Origin: an uncultured Eubacteriales bacterium
GTDB taxonomy: Bacteria; Bacillota; Clostridia; Oscillospirales; QAMX01
NCBI GenBank assembly: GCA_900551265.1
Contig: URVL01000132.1
Location: 1 to 6,491, forward strand
Reading direction: 5' to 3'
DNA length: 6,491 nucleotides
In this document: positions 1-5,122 of the stretch, one piece after another
Layout: each line of letters opens with the position of its first letter
Position numbering within the stretch: the first letter of the stretch is position 1
Made by a program: the position numbers and the translations under genes
Notes under the pieces: model-generated
The model's input: only the letters and a program-made list of their open reading frames with translations
Databases searched by the model: none
Told to the model about the DNA's origin: nothing

Positions 1-981
1 CAGCCGCGCAACCTGCGCCGTGTCGCTCTCATTCGACTCCTTAACAAAATCAATATAGCCTTCACCCTCAACAGCGTTCTCAAGGGCACCGTCTACAGGA
101 GACATGGCAAAGTTGGCACGCGGGAGGCCAAACCAGGCAGTAAGACCATCCACAAAGACGTCACTCGTACCAAAACCAAGGAAAGCACGTTCATCCTTGG
201 CACCATTGCCGTTAGCATCCTGCTCCTGGAACTGAATCAAAGCCTCTTTAAACTCCTCAATTGTGATCGGCATGGAGAGGCCGCACTTATCCAGCCAGTC
301 CTGACGGATGTTTAGAACATAGAAAGTGCCAATCGGCCAATCGTTGATATAGTCAACCTCATCGTTATCGAGGTTCAAAGCCGTTGCGCCGCCGTCAGCG
401 TTCTTCACATAGTACCACTCGCCATCCGGAGCAGTGGACCATGCCTTGACATAACGGGCTTCGCCATCATCGCTGACGAGATTTGCAAAGTTACCATCGG
501 AATACGGGAGAATGTCGTTGATGTTGGCAAATCTGCCAGAATTGACAGAGTTGACCATAACGTCAGCATCCATGTAGCTGCCCTCAATCAGGAATGCATC
601 CAAGAGAGCATTGGCAGCAAGATAGCCAGAAAGCGTGGTCTTATAGGACTCGTTATCGATTACCTCGGGTTCTACAACCAGATTCTGTTTTTCAAGCATC
701 AGCTCGTTGTAGTTGGCCAGAGACTCAAATCCGGCAGCCTCGGCCTCATCCAGGGTGTGAGTCCACTGATGCGTCTCACAGCCCATATACGTGAGCCTGT
801 AAGGTTCTGATTCAGTGGGTTCGTCGTTACCACTGCCACCGGTACTGCCGGCGTCACTGGCATTGCCGCTGTCAGCCGGCTGATTTGCATCGTCGTTTCC
901 GCTGTCGTCAGCACAGGCGCTAAACAGAGTAACGAGCATCAGCACGGCAACCAGCAGCGCAAAAAGTCGTTTTGTGGTCAT
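1..981 (-). CDS. Extracellular solute-binding lipoprotein of a carbohydrate-type ABC importer (3' end outside window)
   Basis: The first 327 codons run open to the window edge without a stop, so the C-terminus is missing. The N-terminus is a lipoprotein signal: K4-R5, a hydrophobic core at residues 6-20, and the lipobox-like L-F-S-A-C with the lipidated Cys at 23. A flexible Asp/Gly/Ser/Asn-rich linker (about 24-58) follows, as usual for surface-anchored binding proteins of Gram-positives. Around residues 222-270 there is the family hallmark 'N-I-R-x-D-W-L-D-K' followed by a calcium-loop-like D255-x-N-G-N-G-x-K-D-E, seen in LplA/YtcQ-type Firmicutes binding proteins of the family 1 solute-binding group. 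The inferred role is to capture an oligosaccharide or similar solute outside the cell and hand it to an ABC permease; the ligand cannot be told. Permease genes are not in the window. The start at 981 is chosen because GGGAGG lies 7 nt upstream and the signal peptide begins there. Confidence 0.9.
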   Translation of the reverse strand, partial: MTTKRLFALLVAVLMLVTLFSACADDSGNDDANQPADSGNASDAGSTGGSGNDEPTESEPYRLTYMGCETHQWTHTLDEAEAAGFESLANYNELMLEKQNLVVEPEVIDNESYKTTLSGYLAANALLDAFLIEGSYMDADVMVNSVNSGRFANINDILPYSDGNFANLVSDDGEARYVKAWSTAPDGEWYYVKNADGGATALNLDNDEVDYINDWPIGTFYVLNIRQDWLDKCGLSMPITIEEFKEALIQFQEQDANGNGAKDERAFLGFGTSDVFVDGLTAWFGLPRANFAMSPVDGALENAVEGEGYIDFVKESNESDTAQVARL

Positions 982-1043
982 GCATGACCCTCCCTAAAAA
1001 ATATTACCAAAACGCGCAGAGGCGCGGAATGGCCCGAAAGCAT
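978..1043 (-). CDS. Possible 21-codon leader ORF in the lipoprotein 5' UTR
   Basis: A strong purine run, TAGGAGGAG, lies about 10 nt upstream of an ATG at 1043, with no other start codon in between. The ORF encodes 21 residues (begins M-L-S-G-H, ends E-G-H-A) and its TGA overlaps the lipoprotein ATG as ATGA, so translation could be coupled. The lipoprotein also has its own GGGAGG site inside this ORF. A second strong Shine-Dalgarno in a 5' UTR with nothing else to serve is the main argument. The peptide has no recognisable family and no obvious regulatory codon run. It may be chance; confidence is low. Confidence 0.25.
   Translation of the reverse strand: MLSGHSAPLRVLVIFFREGHA
1013..1026 (-). 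promoter_or_regulatory. Small GC hairpin in the lipoprotein 5' UTR
   Basis: CGCGC and GCGCG form a perfect 5-bp stem around a 4-nt loop. On the minus strand it is followed by TTTT and, a little further on, by TTTTTT before the ribosome binding site. It could be a weak attenuator or an mRNA-stability hairpin in the leader of the solute-binding protein gene. It is too short for a confident terminator call. Confidence 0.25.
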
Positions 1044-1358
1044 AACGAGCGGTCTCCTCCTAACACTTATAACATAAAAAGTCAACACAAGGAGGCATGA
1101 ACACATTGTTTCAGAAACGTTAATAACATAAAAAATACAGGTAATAGGCCTATTTTAAATTTATGTTATAAAATGAATTATAAATTTTTCATAATTGCAA
1201 ATTGTATATTTAGATGAATGATGAATAAATATGTGAATAAAAAATACGTTTATAAGAATTCCATTAATACTATTTAAATGAAATTTTATACTTTCCGGTC
1301 TTCCTTCCAGGGCCAGAAATCAGGTACTAACTTTCCGCTGTGTTTTTCTTTGCCACTG
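1044..1358. other. AT-rich divergent intergenic region
   Basis: No credible protein gene is present on either strand between the solute-binding lipoprotein (reading left) and the radical SAM gene (reading right). It is much richer in A/T than its neighbours, especially 1120-1290, and must contain the lipoprotein promoter. Several TATAAT-like words are present on the minus strand, but none pairs with a good -35 at 16-18 bp, so no promoter position is claimed. Apart from the inverted 12-mers described separately, nothing else is recognised. Confidence 0.6.
1067..1171. repeat. Inverted 12-bp repeat pair upstream of the lipoprotein gene
   Basis: TTATAACATAAA (1067-1078) recurs as its exact reverse complement at 1160-1171, about 80 bp apart. 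A near copy, TAATAACATAAAAA, lies at 1121-1134. The sites are in the divergent gap on the promoter side of the solute-binding protein gene, where operator pairs are often found. The region is very AT-rich, so low complexity may account for part of this. No regulator is identified. Confidence 0.35.
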
Positions 1359-1367
1359 TGTTATAAT
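1359..1367 (+). promoter_or_regulatory. Extended -10 promoter of the radical SAM gene
   Basis: TGTTATAAT is a perfect extended -10 (TGnTATAAT). No good -35 lies 16-18 bp upstream, which is tolerable for an extended -10 promoter. Transcription would begin near 1374 and give a leader of about 45 nt before the ATG at 1420. Confidence 0.6.
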
Positions 1368-1419
1368 AAAAAGGAAGTCCACAGTTTTTGTGTGCTTATT
1401 ATATAGGCAGGGAGCGAAT

Positions 1420-2304
1420 ATGACGTTTATCTGTTCACAATGTCCCAGACAATGTGCGGCCCCACGTACAGACACCTCCGGCGAGGGGCACTGTCACGCA
1501 CCGGCTTTGCCCCGGCTTGCACGTGCTGCGCTACACTATTGGGAGGAACCCTGTATCAGCGGTACACGCGGATCCGGCACGATCTTTTTCTCCGGATGTT
1601 CGCTCGGCTGTGTCTATTGTCAGAACTATGCGCTCAGCCACGAGTGCTATGGAAAAACCGTCCCGCTGATACGTTTAACATCCATTATGCAAGAGCTGGC
1701 AGAACAAGGCGCCCACAATATTAATCTTGTCAATCCGACGCATTATGCGCATCTGCTGCCATATATCAGGGAGCATGTGCCTGCCGGTTTGCCCATCGTC
1801 TATAACACCGGCGGGTATGACAGTGTCGAAACGCTGCGCCGGATTGAAGGTTGCGTTGACGTCTATTTAACAGATCTTAAATACTGCTCCTCCCGTCTCT
1901 CGGCAAAGTATTCCGGCGCGGCGGACTATTTTAGCCGGAGCACGGCTGCCATAATGGAGATGTACCGGCAGGCCGGAGCCTCATGTTATGATGAAGACGG
2001 GATTTTACGCCGCGGCGTGATTGTGCGGCATCTTGTGCTTCCCGGGTACAGTGCTGATTCTTTAAACATTCTCAAATTTTGCCGCGATAATTTCCCCGAC
2101 GGCATCCTTTACAGCATTATGGCACAGTATACTCCCATGGGTGATGCGGCGCAGTTCCCTCCTCTTAACCGCCGTCTGACCCTCGCGGAATATCGCCGGG
2201 TGGCACAATTTGTAGAGGGCGACGAACACTTTACCGGGTACATACAGGAGCTTTCCAGCGCGCAGGAAGAATACGTACCGCCGTTCGATCTGACCGGGAT
2301 ATAG
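1420..2304 (+). CDS. PflX-like radical SAM protein (pyruvate formate-lyase-activating enzyme homologue, COG1313 type)
   Basis: The product is 294 aa. The radical SAM cluster motif is F-F-S-G-C60-S-L-G-C64-V-Y-C67-Q-N, the CxxxCxxC that binds a 4Fe-4S cluster and splits S-adenosylmethionine to a 5'-deoxyadenosyl radical. N-terminal cysteines C5-x2-C8-x3-C12 and C25 are typical of the PflX branch and may bind further metal. Other family blocks are 'E-E-P-C-I-S-G-T-R-G-S-G-T' (about 42-54), 'N-T-G-G-Y' in the SAM-binding region, 'V-Y-L-T-D-L-K-Y' and 'R-H-L-V-L-P-G' toward the C-terminus. Length fits the family. The substrate of this branch is not established, and no glycyl-radical enzyme lies in the window. 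ATG 1420 is preferred over an in-frame GTG at 1390 because GGGAG sits 5 nt upstream of it and conserved sequence starts there. The gene appears monocistronic: the next gene has its own promoter. Confidence 0.9.
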   Translation: MTFICSQCPRQCAAPRTDTSGEGHCHAPALPRLARAALHYWEEPCISGTRGSGTIFFSGCSLGCVYCQNYALSHECYGKTVPLIRLTSIMQELAEQGAHNINLVNPTHYAHLLPYIREHVPAGLPIVYNTGGYDSVETLRRIEGCVDVYLTDLKYCSSRLSAKYSGAADYFSRSTAAIMEMYRQAGASCYDEDGILRRGVIVRHLVLPGYSADSLNILKFCRDNFPDGILYSIMAQYTPMGDAAQFPPLNRRLTLAEYRRVAQFVEGDEHFTGYIQELSSAQEEYVPPFDLTGI

Positions 2305-2347
2305 CGTTTGAACAAATTTGATTTTTCAAATATAAGGCAAAGCCTGG

Positions 2348-2376
2348 TTGACTTTCTCAGTGCGTTATGATACCAT
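2348..2376 (+). promoter_or_regulatory. Sigma-70-type promoter of the nucleotidyltransferase gene
   Basis: TTGACT (2348-2353), a 17-bp spacer, then TACCAT (2371-2376) preceded by TG one base away (extended -10). The start would fall near 2383, some 25 nt before the ATG at 2408. It lies just downstream of the radical SAM stop, so the two genes need not be co-transcribed. Confidence 0.6.
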
Positions 2377-2407
2377 GCAAAATATCAGAGGGGAGGAGAG
2401 AGATTAC

Positions 2408-3160
2408 ATGTATCAGCATCATAAAGACTCCATTGTAAAGATGACGGAATATTACCGTAAAAATCCTGAGATTATCGCGCTTTTTTTAATTGGCTCCGTA
2501 GCAACGCATACCGAACGTCCAGATTCTGACCTTGATGGCGTAGCAGTTGTTTCGCCGGAATACTATGCACAAAAGGCCGCAGGCGTCGGTACCATGGAAG
2601 TCGTGCACGGGGAATGTACCTATGAGGGCGGTTATTTTGATATCCACTATCTCACAAAAGATATTATGAAGGAACTGGCCGCGTCAGGGTCCGAACCGAT
2701 GCGCAACATGTTTTCCTGCGCACGTCCGCTTTTCTGCGATGATGACGAGCTGATCCCGCTTGCCAAGGCCATTAACGTCTATCCCCTGTCGGAAAAGCCG
2801 GGCAAGCTTCTGCAATATTATTGCACACTCAAAATGTTCTACCGTTATTTTTGGAAGGTATGCAAACCGGAAGGCTATGCACGTGCACATATAGCCGACG
2901 GTATGGTATATTCCCTTTATCGTCTGCTTCTTGTAGAAAATGATACGCTTTTCCCCGGTTTCCGCAAACTTGAAACCACTGTTATAAATGTGCCAAACAA
3001 GCCTCTGGAAATTGTAGAAAAGTGTCGTAAATTCCTCAAAACACTGGACGATGAGGATTGTCTTGCGATTGTGGAGGCATATGAAGCTTGGACGTCTTAT
3101 GACTATCCGAAAGATCAGGGAATCGTTTCCAATAACTTCCGTGATCCCTACGACTGGTAA
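2408..3160 (+). CDS. Nucleotidyltransferase-fold protein, small-molecule nucleotidyltransferase-like
   Basis: The product is 250 aa. An N-terminal polymerase-beta-type nucleotidyltransferase domain shows G29-S30 followed by D39-S-D41-L-D43, the GSx(n)DxD motif that binds Mg and nucleotide. A likely third acidic residue is D78 in 'G-G-Y-F-D-I-H-Y'. The C-terminal half (about 125-235) is mostly helical and aromatic-rich, resembling the helical substrate-side domain of kanamycin/lincosamide nucleotidyltransferases. The family transfers a nucleotidyl group to a hydroxyl of a small molecule, or occasionally to a protein; which applies here is not known. An antibiotic-modifying role is possible but not shown. 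ATG 2408 follows a GGGGAGGAG run; a TTG at 2348 in frame is inside the promoter. No partner antitoxin-type gene is adjacent. No clear terminator follows before the tRNA promoter. Confidence 0.75.
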   Translation: MYQHHKDSIVKMTEYYRKNPEIIALFLIGSVATHTERPDSDLDGVAVVSPEYYAQKAAGVGTMEVVHGECTYEGGYFDIHYLTKDIMKELAASGSEPMRNMFSCARPLFCDDDELIPLAKAINVYPLSEKPGKLLQYYCTLKMFYRYFWKVCKPEGYARAHIADGMVYSLYRLLLVENDTLFPGFRKLETTVINVPNKPLEIVEKCRKFLKTLDDEDCLAIVEAYEAWTSYDYPKDQGIVSNNFRDPYDW

Positions 3161-3233
3161 GAGCCGTCAAGATTATATACGTTGTATCTTAGACAGGCTA
3201 GCCAAATCTAATATCAGTTTTTCAATTAAATCA

Positions 3234-3262
3234 TTGACAAAACTTTATCTCTGTGTTAAAAT
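3234..3262 (+). promoter_or_regulatory. Near-consensus promoter of the tRNA-Ser unit
   Basis: Perfect TTGACA (3234-3239), 17-bp spacer, then TAAAAT (3257-3262) with TG one base upstream. The expected start near 3269 lies about 20 nt before the first tRNA. It very likely drives both tRNA genes, since no comparable promoter is seen between them. Confidence 0.85.
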
Positions 3263-3290
3263 AGGCGCTGTCCATTGATTGGGTCTATGC

Positions 3291-3379
3291 GGAGAGATGT
3301 CCGAGTGGTTTATGGAGCTGGTCTTGAAAACCAGTGACTCCGCAAGGGGCCGGGGGTTCGAATCCCTCTCTCTCCGCCA
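3291..3379 (+). tRNA. tRNA-Ser (anticodon UGA)
   Basis: An 89-nt class II tRNA. Acceptor GGAGAGA (3291-3297) pairs with TCTCTCC (3369-3375), then discriminator G and an encoded CCA (3377-3379). The anticodon stem CTGGT/ACCAG (3318-3322, 3330-3334) encloses loop CTTGAAA with anticodon TGA at 3325-3327. A long variable arm follows, and the T loop is GTTCGAATCC-like. The long variable arm and G discriminator agree with a serine isoacceptor, reading UCA and related codons. Confidence 0.97.
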
Positions 3380-3469
3380 ACCTTATTTTGTATTCGTTAA
3401 TTTGTGCGCTCTTATCTTCCAACAAATTGATTCAGGCGGATAAACCGGCTTTTTTCTATCGTAATTTTT

Positions 3470-3600
3470 ATACCTGTATTTGGAGAAGTACCCAAGCGGT
3501 GACGGGGCTCCCCTGCTAAGGGAGTAGGCCGGGAAACCGGCGCGAGGGTTCGATTCCCTCCTTCTCCGCCAAATGAAAAAGCCAGCTAATACCTGTATTT
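3470..3600 (+). repeat. 12-bp direct repeat flanking tRNA-Ser(GCU)
   Basis: ATACCTGTATTT occurs at 3470-3481, directly abutting the tRNA 5' end, and again at 3589-3600, inside the terminator hairpin just downstream. An 11-of-12 match in inverted orientation lies at 1133-1144, far upstream. The direct pair could mark a past duplication of the tRNA flank or an insertion event, or be coincidental. No function is claimed. Confidence 0.4.
3482..3571 (+). tRNA. tRNA-Ser (anticodon GCU)
   Basis: A 90-nt class II tRNA. Acceptor GGAGAAG (3482-3488) pairs with CTTCTCC (3561-3567), followed by G and encoded CCA (3569-3571). The anticodon stem CTCCC/GGGAG (3508-3512, 3520-3524) encloses loop CTGCTAA with anticodon GCT at 3515-3517. 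The long variable arm is rich in G and C. It reads AGC/AGU serine codons. It lies about 100 nt after tRNA-Ser(UGA) and is probably on the same transcript. Its 3' end is next to the phage block, which makes it the plausible integration target. Confidence 0.97.
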
Positions 3601-3631
3601 TTAAATTTACAAGGTATTAGCTGGCTTTTTT
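3576..3631. terminator. Strong bidirectional rho-independent terminator
   Basis: AAAAAGCCAGCTAATACCT (3576-3594) and its exact reverse complement (3612-3630) form a perfect 19-bp stem around a 17-nt AT-rich loop. T-runs follow the GC-containing stem in both directions. On the plus strand it ends the tRNA-Ser transcript right after CCA; on the minus strand it can stop the phage lysis operon running out from 3728. Confidence 0.95.
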
Positions 3632-3696
3632 GTGTTTTATTTTTGATTTGCTTCTTTCATATCTGGCCTTGTTTTTCCTACTTTGAAAACAAAAAT

Positions 3697-3722
3697 GCTA
3701 ACAGGAAATGCTAACAAGAAAT
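3697..3722. repeat. Tandem 13-bp repeat at the phage/host junction
   Basis: GCTAACAGGAAAT (3697-3709) is followed immediately by GCTAACAAGAAAT (3710-3722), 12 of 13 identical. The shared word AAATGCTAACA begins at 3693 and 3706. It lies in the AT-rich gap between the tRNA terminator and the endolysin stop codon. Short tandem repeats near a prophage end can be recombinase arm-type or excisionase binding sites, but nothing here proves that. Confidence 0.5.
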
Positions 3723-3727
3723 CAAAT

Positions 3728-4513
3728 TTACTTTCCTAGATATTCTTTAAAATTATAAAGCACCGTCGCAAAAGCTTCTCTGGTGATGGGCTGCTGCCAA
3801 CCGTAGTTGCCTTCGCCGTCGCCGTTGATAATCTCGTTTTCCTTCGCCCATGCTGTCGCCTCGCGCGCCCACGCGGACGGCTGGTCTCCCGTTCCGGCCA
3901 CGCTCAATAACTCTTCCTTCGTCATCTCCAGCTCCTCCTTTTCTCCTGTTCCGCCCAGCAGCACCGCTTTCACGTCCGCGCGGAAATGGTCCATACTCTT
4001 CCCGTGGCGCGGGAACCAGTGCATCACGTCCGCATGGTTGGACGCAATCCCGCGCCGGTATCCCTCGCTGTGACAGAGCACGTCCTGCTCCGTCAGCCCG
4101 AACTGCGTGCACAGATATGCCGTCAGCTCCACCGCCTCCCGGTATACCCCCGCAAAGTACGCCGCGTCCGTAAGCCCGTCCTCGCAGATCTCAAAGGAGA
4201 TGTGCGTATTGTTTGCGCTGCCGCCCGCATGCCAGCCGCGCATCGTCCAGGGCAGGGTCTGATACGTCGCAATTGTGCCGTCGGCGAGCCGGCCGATAAA
4301 CGCGTGCACGCACACCTGACGCCCGCCGGGCAGGGGAACGTTGAAATGATTGCCGTTTGTGTTCTCTCCCAGCCTCCCGTCGTCCGGCTGCACATAGCGC
4401 CGCAGATACGGGTTGTTTGCGCCCGTCGAGTGCACCATGATCCCGCGCGGCACGATGGTCTGCCCCGCCTGATAACAGGCGTTTCGCGTCGCATAGCATT
4501 GATATAATCTCAT
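3728..4513 (-). CDS. Phage endolysin: N-acetylmuramoyl-L-alanine amidase with C-terminal SLH-like module
   Basis: The product is 261 aa. Residues about 20-185 are an Amidase_2 (T7-lysozyme/PGRP-like) domain that cuts the bond between MurNAc and L-alanine in peptidoglycan. Visible blocks are 'M-V-H28-S-T-G', 'H-A-F-I-G', 'G-W-H-A-G-G-S-A-N-N', 'S-F-E-I-C-E-D' and 'C-H-S-E-G-Y-R-R-G-I-A-S-N-H-A-D-V-M-H165-W-F'. H28, H165 and D175 are the likely zinc ligands from spacing. An E/K-rich linker (about 187-196) leads to residues 197-261, where 'A-T-A-W-A-K-E-N-E-I-I-N-G-D-G-x-G' and 'Q-P-I-T-R-E-A-F-A-T-V-L' resemble one S-layer homology repeat, presumably the cell-wall-binding part. There is no signal peptide, so it needs a holin. 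The start overlaps the upstream stop as ATGA. It is the last gene of the lysis operon. Confidence 0.93.
   Translation of the reverse strand: MRLYQCYATRNACYQAGQTIVPRGIMVHSTGANNPYLRRYVQPDDGRLGENTNGNHFNVPLPGGRQVCVHAFIGRLADGTIATYQTLPWTMRGWHAGGSANNTHISFEICEDGLTDAAYFAGVYREAVELTAYLCTQFGLTEQDVLCHSEGYRRGIASNHADVMHWFPRHGKSMDHFRADVKAVLLGGTGEKEELEMTKEELLSVAGTGDQPSAWAREATAWAKENEIINGDGEGNYGWQQPITREAFATVLYNFKEYLGK
3923..3940 (-). promoter_or_regulatory. Internal Shine-Dalgarno and in-frame ATG inside the endolysin gene
   Basis: AAGGAGG (3934-3940, minus strand) is followed after exactly 8 nt by an in-frame ATG at 3925-3923, codon 197 of the endolysin. Initiation here would yield a 65-residue product consisting of only the SLH-like C-terminal module. 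The match and spacing are better than at the gene's own start, where AGGAGA lies about 10 nt away. The purine run also encodes the Glu/Lys linker, so chance cannot be excluded. Confidence 0.5.
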
Positions 4514-4833
4514 GACACAACAATCTCCTGTTTCGTGTTGACCTGCTTAGTCAAATTACATAATTCGTCGATGAGCGCGGATACCGCGTCCATATCCACG
4601 TTAAAGTTGATGGTGTCCGCGCTGGTTTTCACCATGGCCAGCACCCATTCTTTCCGCGTCGCGCCGTCAGAGAACTTGCGTTCTGCTTCTGCCATTAATG
4701 ATATGACGAGTTCAAGCAACCGGTTCCAGTTCTTTTCCCTGACCGCCTTTTCCACGTACTGCACAAGCTTAATGACAAGCGGTATAGCCGTCGCAAGCCC
4801 CGCAATGATTGATAATACAATATCCCAATTCAT
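4510..4833 (-). CDS. Small phage membrane protein next to endolysin, holin/lysis-accessory candidate
   Basis: The product is 107 aa. One hydrophobic segment lies at residues about 5-24, followed by a charged amphipathic stretch (26-60; 'V-E-K-A-V-R-E-K-N-W') and a soluble helical tail. The N-out or N-in single-span layout and position immediately before the amidase fit a holin or a spanin-like accessory, but I recognise no specific family signature. It begins after AAGGAGG with 7-nt spacing; this site directly follows the stop of the upstream gene. Its TGA overlaps the endolysin ATG (ATGA), so the two are translationally coupled. Confidence 0.75.
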   Translation of the reverse strand: MNWDIVLSIIAGLATAIPLVIKLVQYVEKAVREKNWNRLLELVISLMAEAERKFSDGATRKEWVLAMVKTSADTINFNVDMDAVSALIDELCNLTKQVNTKQEIVVS

Positions 4834-4846
4834 ATGTAGTCCTCCT

Positions 4847-5122
4847 TCATGCGTCGCGCTTTACGCCGTTCATAGCGGTGTCATACACAATCCCGCCTGC
4901 TGTATTCTCCGCGCGGGATTTATCAAAATACTTGCCCAGTACGTACCCGGTCGCGACGTTGTAAATCCCGATGAGCGCGACCAGATACGGAAGCCCGCCG
5001 GTGAAATCCCGCAGTATGGCCAGCACCGTCACGCCCAGCGTGGCCAGCGACAGCAGAAGATCCCCCGCGAGAATCACGCCCGCCAGCGTCTTGGACGTCT
5101 CACGCTTTTTCATACGCTTCAC
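4847..5122 (-). CDS. Two-span phage membrane protein, holin candidate
   Basis: The product is 91 aa. A very basic N-terminus (K2-R-M-K-K-R7) precedes two hydrophobic spans at about 12-37 and 43-63, joined by a short turn (R-D-F-T-G-G-L-P), then a polar tail with 'N-T-A-G-G-I-V-Y'. A hairpin of two membrane helices with a charged terminus is the layout of many small phage holins, and the location in the lysis cluster supports that; the family is not certain. The GTG at 5122 overlaps the preceding stop as GTGA; an ATG at 5113, three codons in, is the alternative start. The upstream Shine-Dalgarno is poor, which suggests dependence on coupling. Its stop is followed at once by the next gene's AGGAGG. 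Confidence 0.75.
   Translation of the reverse strand: MKRMKKRETSKTLAGVILAGDLLLSLATLGVTVLAILRDFTGGLPYLVALIGIYNVATGYVLGKYFDKSRAENTAGGIVYDTAMNGVKRDA

Noticed and set aside
1080..1085. TTGACT on the minus strand as the lipoprotein -35
   Set aside because: The nearest -10-like word, TATAAG, is only 8 bp away and the base run at 17 bp is TAGGAG, so no functional promoter pair is visible.
1090..1124. AAGGAGG followed by ATG on the plus strand (eight-codon ORF)
   Set aside because: The spacing is one base, too short for initiation, and the ORF ends at once.
1390..1419. GTG start adding ten residues to the radical SAM protein
   Set aside because: No ribosome site precedes it, and conserved family sequence begins at the ATG at 1420, which has GGGAG upstream.
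2316..2331. ATTTGA/TCAAAT hairpin after the radical SAM stop as a terminator
   Set aside because: The 6-bp stem is almost all A-T and no T-run follows; it is too weak to call.
3380..3469. Possible terminator or second promoter between the two tRNA genes
   Set aside because: GCGGATAAACCGGC followed by a T-run gives only a 3-bp perfect stem, and no paired -35/-10 is present.
3986..4507. 173-codon plus-strand ORF opposite the endolysin
   Set aside because: Its translation is low-complexity and Arg/His/Pro-rich, mirrors the GC-rich codons of the amidase gene, and has no ribosome site; it is an antisense shadow.
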